Origin: Lobulomyces angularis
Taxonomy: Eukaryota > Chytridiomycota > Chytridiomycetes > Lobulomycetales > Lobulomycetaceae
Assembly: GCA_027604685.1 (NCBI GenBank)
Contig: JADHYX010000323.1
Span: forward strand, 10,957-25,891
Length of the DNA: 14,935 nucleotides
Reading direction: 5' to 3'
Both the position numbers and the translations under genes were made by a program. A model generated the notes under the pieces. That model saw only the letters and a list, made by a program, of their open reading frames with translations, was not told the origin of the DNA and made no database searches. This document shows, one piece after another, positions 9,438-14,935 of this stretch (its first letter is position 1; the number at the start of each line of letters is the position of its first letter).

Positions 9438-10624
9438 ATGATTGTACAGATATTATACCTCACAACCTTTACTTTTCTTTGTGCATTTTTAAATGCAATC
9501 AAACCTATTACTGTTGATCCTGCTATGTATCAGCAAAGTCCTGACTGTTTAACTATTTGGACTTGGCTTCCTCAAATATATCCACGACGAGTTACTAATT
9601 GCTGCGAAGTTCAAGCCAACCTCCAGGAATCTATGCCTGTTTTACTTACTTGCGATGCCAACCTTCGAGTGACAAAAATGTAGATACAAAAAATTTGTTA
9701 TGCAATAAACTTTAATTTTTTTTTTGATTTTTTTAGAAATATTGGTCAAACTTATAATCCAGCATCAACTTTAGCTAGGAAAAATTGGAAGAGCACCGGT
9801 GCTGGTGTGTTTAATGCACCACTACCTCCTTATTTAGGGAACTTGACTGAGTTAAGAACTTTTATAGTTGGAGAAGCGTTTATGTATGGTCCAATACCTA
9901 AAGAGTTGTCAAAACTAACAAAATTGGAACACTTTTCCGTCGGAAATAATGCTTTGTCAGGTGAAATTCCTGAAGGTTTATTTTCTGATATGGTCAACTT
10001 GATTTCAATTGATCTCAGTAAAAATAAATTTACTGGACCTGTACCTGACTCTTTCGTCAACTTACCAAATTTAATCTCTGTGTATAAATTAAATTATTTA
10101 TTTTACACAAAAATAACAATTTCTTTGTTCCAATAGCAAACTGAGTCAAAATAAATTTTCAGGGCCTCTACCAGATTTTTCTACAATGACTGGAATTGCA
10201 AAAGGTCCCAAATATAATGTTGAAGATGGTGGTTTTTTTCCAGTTTGTGATTTTAGAGATTTGGGGCCCAATGTATGTCTTCAACAGGAAAATGATTTAT
10301 CTAAAATTCCACAAGCATGTTATTTTCCAACACCTTCTCCAACTGGTATGGTATTTTCAAAACAGTAATTAACATTTTTGCGTAGTGTGTGTGGAGAAAA
10401 CAACAAAAGCTAGTCCAACTCCTGTTTATGCTGAAATTGTTAATCCTAAAAATGAAAAGAATAGCACCATTGCTATTGCTGCTGGTGTCTGTGCTACTCT
10501 TGTTTTAGTTATTTTCATTTACTACTTTAGTTTCAGAATAGTCAGAAAGAGAAATGAAAGGGATGGTGCAAAATTTAGAGACAATAATGGTGAAAAATTA
10601 GATGCATCATCTAATCAAATTTGA
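9438..10624 (+). CDS. Secreted single-pass leucine-rich repeat membrane protein (copy B), 4 exons
   Basis: Exons: 9438-9679, 9737-10081, 10137-10345, 10386-10624; 344 aa. Order: signal peptide (about 1-20, MIVQILYLTTFTFLCAF), a plant-type LRR N-cap with TIWTWLP, NCC and LLTCDANLRVTKI, about four LRRs (about 114-215; LGNLTELRTF, GPIPKELSKLTKLEHF, LSGEIPEGLF, KFTGPVPDSF), a Cys-containing membrane-proximal part (FPVCDFRDLGPNVCLQQ, QACYFPTPSPT), a membrane helix (about 294-315, IAIAAGVCATLVLVIFIYYF) and a short basic tail (RIVRKRNERD) without a kinase. It is paralogous to the minus-strand gene at 2948-4221: the blocks NIGxxYxP and NxFxGPLPxxxxxP are shared, and both genes have phase-2 introns at the NIG block and at the last LRR. 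It likely displays an LRR ectodomain on the cell surface; ligand unknown. Divergent from the GT61 gene. Confidence 0.87.
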
Positions 10625-10721
10625 TTTTTTAATGTTTCTAGAATTTTTAAAGCATTGTTGGTTATCTATTAACTTGTCATTTCATTAAAAATTTCTAAAT
10701 TATCTCATTCTCTTATCGATA

Positions 10722-10727
10722 AATAAA
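10722..10727 (+). other. Candidate polyadenylation signal for LRR copy B
   Basis: AATAAA about 98 nt past the stop codon. Weak by itself in AT-rich DNA. Confidence 0.35.
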
Positions 10728-11148
10728 TTTTAGTGAAATTTGGTTATAAAAGTTTTTTGCTTAAATCTCGATTTGCTTCTATTCAAATTTCAAATTCACT
10801 TTCAGAACTTAGACTGTGTTTTAAACAAAAGTGAAACGTGAATAGATTATAAATTTATTATCTATAGTCCACCTAACTAAAGTTGGCATAAAAGGTGAAT
10901 GTCAGCAAGCCATAAAAGTTTCGTCTTCACATATTTTTGCCATTGCTAATTTCGAAGTTGAAATTCGTTAAATTCAATACTGTAAAATAAAATAAAACTC
11001 TCGCCATAATGTATGCAATTCAATTTTCCCATTAAAATTGTTCTTTTAAAGTCTTATTTGACTAAAAAGGCCAATTGCTAATTGTTAAGTTCACTAAGAC
11101 ATCGGAAAACACCAAATGATGAAAAAATAAAAGTTTTTAATTCAACCA

Positions 11149-11156
11149 TATAAAGG
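11149..11156 (+). promoter_or_regulatory. TATA-like element upstream of the ADAM gene
   Basis: TATAAAGG, one of the better TATA matches in the window. It lies about 120 nt before a GTAAGT donor at 11268, as expected if the ADAM gene has a noncoding first exon. Confidence 0.35.
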
Positions 11157-11267
11157 GATGTATTAATAATACAATGAAGTAAACATTGAAAATGTGATGG
11201 TCATTGAATTGGCAGCGGTTAGATGTAGAGATTTTGAAGCTTCGTTGAAGAACATCAGCTTAATGAA

Positions 11268-11436
11268 GTAAGTTAACTTCGCTTTTGTTGAACAACAAAA
11301 AAATAAAGGATTGAAATTTTTGTGAATTTATTAGAAAAAATAAACAATCTTTCCCTCTTTTTGTGCTTTTTCGTGGCTATTAAAATTCAGTTTTTATTTA
11401 TAATTAGTTTTTTTTAATAAAAAAAATTTCACATAG
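11268..11436 (+). other. Possible 5' untranslated intron of the ADAM gene
   Basis: The donor GTAAGTTAAC at 11268 matches the eukaryotic consensus well. Candidate acceptors are TTCACATAG ending at 11436 and AAATTCAG ending at 11390, both followed by the ADAM start at 11486. Proposed from splice-site quality alone. Confidence 0.3.
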
Positions 11437-11485
11437 TGTTATTCACATTTCTGAAGAATTTCCACGACTTTGAGAGGATTTTGCG

Positions 11486-14400
11486 ATGAAACCATATATA
11501 CCAATTCAATTCTTCACTCTCTTCTTCGCTATTTTCCCCTCAAACATTCTTTCATCTCCTGGTATTTTCTTTTGCTCTCTCTAATTTCTCTATTTTTAGG
11601 TACAAATCCCATCAGGCACTATGATTTTGTTTTACTCCAAAACCATATCCCGAATCAGTTTACTAATCTTATCAACTTACAGTTTAAGGCTTTCAATCAA
11701 ACTTACACTTTGGAACTTGAAAAAAATAAGGAACTGATATTACACAATTCAACTCTTCTCATTCATGACCATGTAATTGATTATAAGGGAAAAAATAAAA
11801 AAATTGTGAAAATAACAAATTTGAATGGTCATCCTAATGTACATCCCTATAAAGGAAAAGTTTTGAATTTAAATAATGAGCCAGTTGGCTGGTCAAGAAT
11901 TATTTTTCATAAAGAGTAAATCTTTATTTTTTATTTTTTTATTCTTTAATATTTTAGTCCTTTTAATTATGATAACCATAAAGGATTAATGTTTGAAGGA
12001 GTTTTTACAAATTCCGATGGAATGTTTCATATTAGTTCTGTTGAAAATTACAGAATTTCTAGGTTTAATTTTTTTTTTTTTGCTATAAAATAAATTTTAT
12101 TCTTTTAGGCGTTTTGGATTGGATATTGATATAGTTTCTCCTTTCGAAAGAGATTCAGTCCATAGAAACACCAAAATAATTATCTTTAAAGATTCAAATG
12201 ACGAAGCATCTCTGATAGCTACTATACCTCCTTCTAAAATGACGGCACAAAATGGTTGTGGTTTTGAACATACCGAAGACAATAAATTAGCTATTATGGA
12301 ATATAGAAAATTGAGTGATACATTTCCTTCCCCTCTGTTCAAGAGGCAATCAAGAAATGTGACGGCCACAGCTTCCAGTTGCTTTTTGCCTTCCAAAAAA
12401 ATTCTACCAATGGGAGCTGCAGCTGATTGCACATATACAGCTGGTGACTCTGTTAGAGCTTTAACCAAAATACTGAATAACTGGAATATGGCTTCACAGG
12501 TAGAAAAGAAACTTCAAATATAACTCACATGCTTTTTGTATCACAGGTCTATGAAGCAACTTTTAACATTCAACTGGCGTTAATAGAAGTAAAAATTCTT
12601 CAATCCTGTGGTAATTCTTTAAATTTTTTAATTCTTTCAAGTGACGTTATAAATTTTTTTAACTTAGGTAATTCAGGAAGTGAAGTTCTCCCGTGGAATG
12701 TCGAATGTTCGGAAGCTTTTACAATCAACGACAGACTTTCCGCTTTTAGTGAATGGCGTGGTGTAATAATTGTAATCAGTTTATTAATTTTTATTATTTA
12801 ATTAGGCTATCCCTGATGCTACCGATAATGCAGGATTATGGGTATCGTAAATAAGTTTCATCATTTAATACCTTTTTTTTTTTTAAGCATTTAATGACGA
12901 AGTGCAGGTAAAAAATCTATTTAAACTGTTTATTTTAATACTCAATTATGTTTATTTAGCACTGGGCCTGCCGTTGGCGTGGCGTGGCTTTCAATGTTAT
13001 GTACTAAAAATTCTTTTCAACAACCAGGAAATCAATGGGTAAGAAAAGTATAGTGCTTTTTTTAAAAAAAAAAAAATAAAAGGTTTCTGGAACTGGTGTT
13101 TCTAGCGTAGGTCCAACGGAATGGAAAGTAGTTACACATGAGATTGGACATAGTAAATAAATTTGTTATTTTATTTATAAAATTCGTTTTATAGATTTTG
13201 GTGCTATTCATGATTGCTTTTCACAAACCTGCCCAACCTCATGTACGGATTCAAATTCGGATTCCTGTAGTTGCTGTCCCTGTAGTGCTACCGAGTGTGA
13301 TTGTGATGGTCAATTTTTGATGCATCCTACTGATGATTCCTCCAAAACAGAGTTTTCACCTTGTAGTATTCGAAAGATGTGCAATAATTTAAGCTTATCT
13401 GCTCATAGCAATTGTTTAATGAGTATTTTTTTTATCTGTTAATTAAACATTTAACATTAAATTTATATATTTTGTAGATCCAGGAGATTTAAAAACAATA
13501 TCAACTAACATTTGTGGAAATGGAGTTGTTGAAAATAATGAGGACTGTGATTGTGGGCAGAATTGTGCAACTGATAGTTGCTGTGATAGTAATTGCAAGT
13601 TTATTCCACCAGCAGTATGTGATGAGGCTAATAATGAATGCTGTCAAAATTGCCAACTTAAACAAGGTAGAGAAAAAATTTTCTAATCAAAAATTTTTTG
13701 CAACAAGCAACAGATTTCAATTTAATTTATGATTTAATTTTTCCTTTTCCTGTAGCCGGTTCGATTTGTCGTCCATCTTTGGATATGTGTACCGAGTCTC
13801 AAACATGTGATGGTAAGGTGGCAATATGTAATCCTTCAACAATGCTATCCAATGGTGTTCAGTGTACTGTTAGTGGTGGATCGAGAAATAACTCTGGGAC
13901 AACTTGTGCAAATGGAATATGTACCTCTAGAAATTTGCAATGTTTAAATAATGTTGCACAAGGGTCTTTGCGTACTACAAAACCATGTCCTGGCCAAGAA
14001 ATGAGTTGCAATTTAGCATGTCTTACTGAGAGTAATTCCTGTATAGTATTGAATGGCAACTTTTTGGATGGCACTCCTTGTTTAGGTGGCGGATTTTGTC
14101 AAGGTAAAATATTAGTTTTTTTTTTTGCAAGTGTTTATTTTTCAAAATTGTTGCTCTGTAGGTGGTAGTTGTAAAGGCTCAGATATTTTAAAAGTTGCAC
14201 AATTTTATTTTGAAAACTCACCATTCATTGCCTGGCCGATTGCAATTGCGTTAGGAATATTGGCGTTGTCCCTGCTCTATTGTTTTCTAAGGTCCATCAT
14301 TGATTGTTTTAGACCAAAAAAAAAAAAATATGTAAATGGACCAGCGCCGGCTCTAGGAAACAATAGAGTTGGAGTTAATTCTAATTATGCTATCTCACAA

Positions 14401-14690
14401 ACTAGATGGGTTGACCCAGTAAGAAAATTAACATATTGTTTTTGGTTAAAATTTTTTTAATTTTTAATAAGGAACTTTACAATGGACCAATTGGTCAAAA
14501 TTACAATCCGCATAGTAATGTAAGCAGTGAATATCAGTATAATCCTAACGACTTTGAAAGAAGTGAAAACCAAAACCTACATAATCAACAGCGGCATACA
14601 CCAAATCAAAGCACTCAATTTAGTAATTATGGTACTGTGCCATTAAATTACCAAGGAAATGTGAATAGCAACAATTTTGGAAATCGATAA
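11486..14690 (+). CDS. ADAM-family transmembrane metalloprotease (M12B reprolysin plus disintegrin-like), 15 exons
   Basis: Exons: 11486-11561, 11600-11915, 11958-12062, 12109-12499, 12547-12610, 12668-12762, 12806-12841, 12888-12907, 12960-13038, 13083-13152, 13195-13422, 13478-13666, 13756-14103, 14162-14418, 14472-14690; 830 aa. Order: signal peptide (about 1-22), prodomain with a possible cysteine switch (NGCGFEH, Cys216), a dibasic Lys244-Arg245 site for Kex2/furin-type cleavage, a zinc protease domain with HEIGHNFGAIHDC (413-425; all three His and the Glu present) and a Met-turn candidate FLMHP, disintegrin-like region (from about 497, CGNGVVENNEDCDCGQNC; CRPSLDMCTESQTCDG), Cys-rich region, membrane helix (about 695-715) and an Asn/Gln/Ser/Tyr-rich cytosolic tail. 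This is the canonical ADAM plan and all catalytic residues are present, so activity is plausible. Typical role: shedding membrane-protein ectodomains. An intron splits the codon after HEIGH. ADAMs are known in fungi (Aspergillus, fission yeast). Substrates unknown. Confidence 0.93.
12611..12667 (+). other. ADAM intron 5, stop-free and a multiple of three
   Basis: The 57-nt segment lies in the metalloprotease domain between ILQSCG and NSGSEVLPW. It begins GTAATTC and ends AACTTAG, has no stop in frame and is T-rich. The exon after it also starts GTAATTC. Retention would add 19 residues ahead of the W..EC..F motif region, so splicing is preferred. Confidence 0.7.
12888..12907 (+). other. 20-nt microexon of the ADAM gene
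   Basis: This exon encodes HLMTKC and is bounded by a TTTTAAG acceptor and a GTAAAAAA donor. It restores the expected DNAGLWHLMTKCSTGPAVGVAWL block of reprolysin domains; skipping it would break the frame. Confidence 0.85.
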
Positions 14691-14935
14691 CTTTCTTTAT
14701 GTATATTATTATCATTTTTTTTTATGTGATTTTAAATTTTTTTTTGTAATATTTTTTTCATTAATTTCTTTTTTTTATTAAGCGATGATGATTTTATAGT
14801 TTTTTTTTTTATTTTTTATAACTCTTCGATATATTTTATTTTTTTTTGTAGAAGATTTATATTAAGATATTACGAAAATTTTAAAGAATTTTTGACGAAA
14901 AATTGTTGATTGGGTTAGAATATTCTAGAAAAAAA
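14691..14935. other. Flank downstream of the ADAM gene
   Basis: T-rich sequence expected to hold the ADAM 3' untranslated region. No further gene seen. Confidence 0.6.

Larger units (their letters stand above)
10625..11485. other. Intergenic region between LRR copy B and ADAM gene
   Basis: This 861-bp stretch holds the 3' end of LRR copy B and the ADAM upstream region. I see a polyadenylation-like AATAAA at 10722, a TATA-like element at 11149, a 24-codon frame (11197-11271) ending in a good donor, and pyrimidine-rich acceptor-like sites before the ADAM start. No protein family is recognised. Confidence 0.6.

Noticed and set aside
11197..11271. 24-codon frame as an independent small protein or an N-terminal ADAM exon
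   Set aside because: No family is recognised, and the ADAM gene has its own start with a signal peptide at 11486.
12097..12468. Minus-strand open frame of 123 codons opposite ADAM exon 4
   Set aside because: Antisense to a coding exon that continues the ADAM prodomain and protease domain in frame.
13758..13770. GGTTCGATT resembling a tRNA B box
   Set aside because: It lies inside the ADAM disintegrin exon and has no matching A box or cloverleaf.
13859..14074. Minus-strand open frame opposite the ADAM Cys-rich exon
   Set aside because: Antisense shadow; the plus strand has the regular Cys spacing of the family.

Overview
The window looks like nuclear DNA of an AT-rich eukaryote with compact, intron-dense genes. 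I rebuilt five multi-exon genes by splicing reading frames across GT-AG introns. Of 37 inferred introns, 35 are 38-66 nt; the others are 89 and 156 nt. No bacterial, organellar, tRNA, rRNA or transposon signature was seen. Plant-type LRR ectodomain proteins, a fungal-style ADAM protease and very short introns together suggest an early-diverging, probably zoosporic (chytrid-like) fungus. That placement is inference; another opisthokont protist is possible.

Layout. (1) 221-2688, minus: ORC2, origin recognition complex subunit 2, 7 exons, about 723 aa. (2) 2948-4221, minus: a secreted, single-pass LRR membrane protein, 5 exons, 353 aa. (3) 4695-8251, minus: a POMGNT2-like family GT61 glycosyltransferase with a C-terminal fibronectin III domain, 11 exons, 983 aa. 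(4) 9438-10624, plus: a second LRR membrane protein, paralogous to gene 2, 4 exons, 344 aa. (5) 11486-14690, plus: an ADAM metalloprotease with prodomain, reprolysin domain, disintegrin-like and Cys-rich region, membrane anchor and Asn/Gln-rich tail, 15 exons, 830 aa. All exon chains keep frame from ATG to stop, which is the main support for the gene models.

The four genes right of ORC2 all encode proteins of the secretory pathway or cell surface: two LRR ectodomains, an ER/Golgi-type glycosyltransferase that in animals extends O-mannose, and a membrane-bound sheddase-type protease. The neighbourhood could be a cell-surface module (receptor-like proteins, their glycosylation, their shedding), but eukaryotic neighbours need not work together. 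Genes 3 and 4 are divergent and share a 1.19-kb intergenic region. Degenerate tandem repeats lie upstream of both LRR genes.
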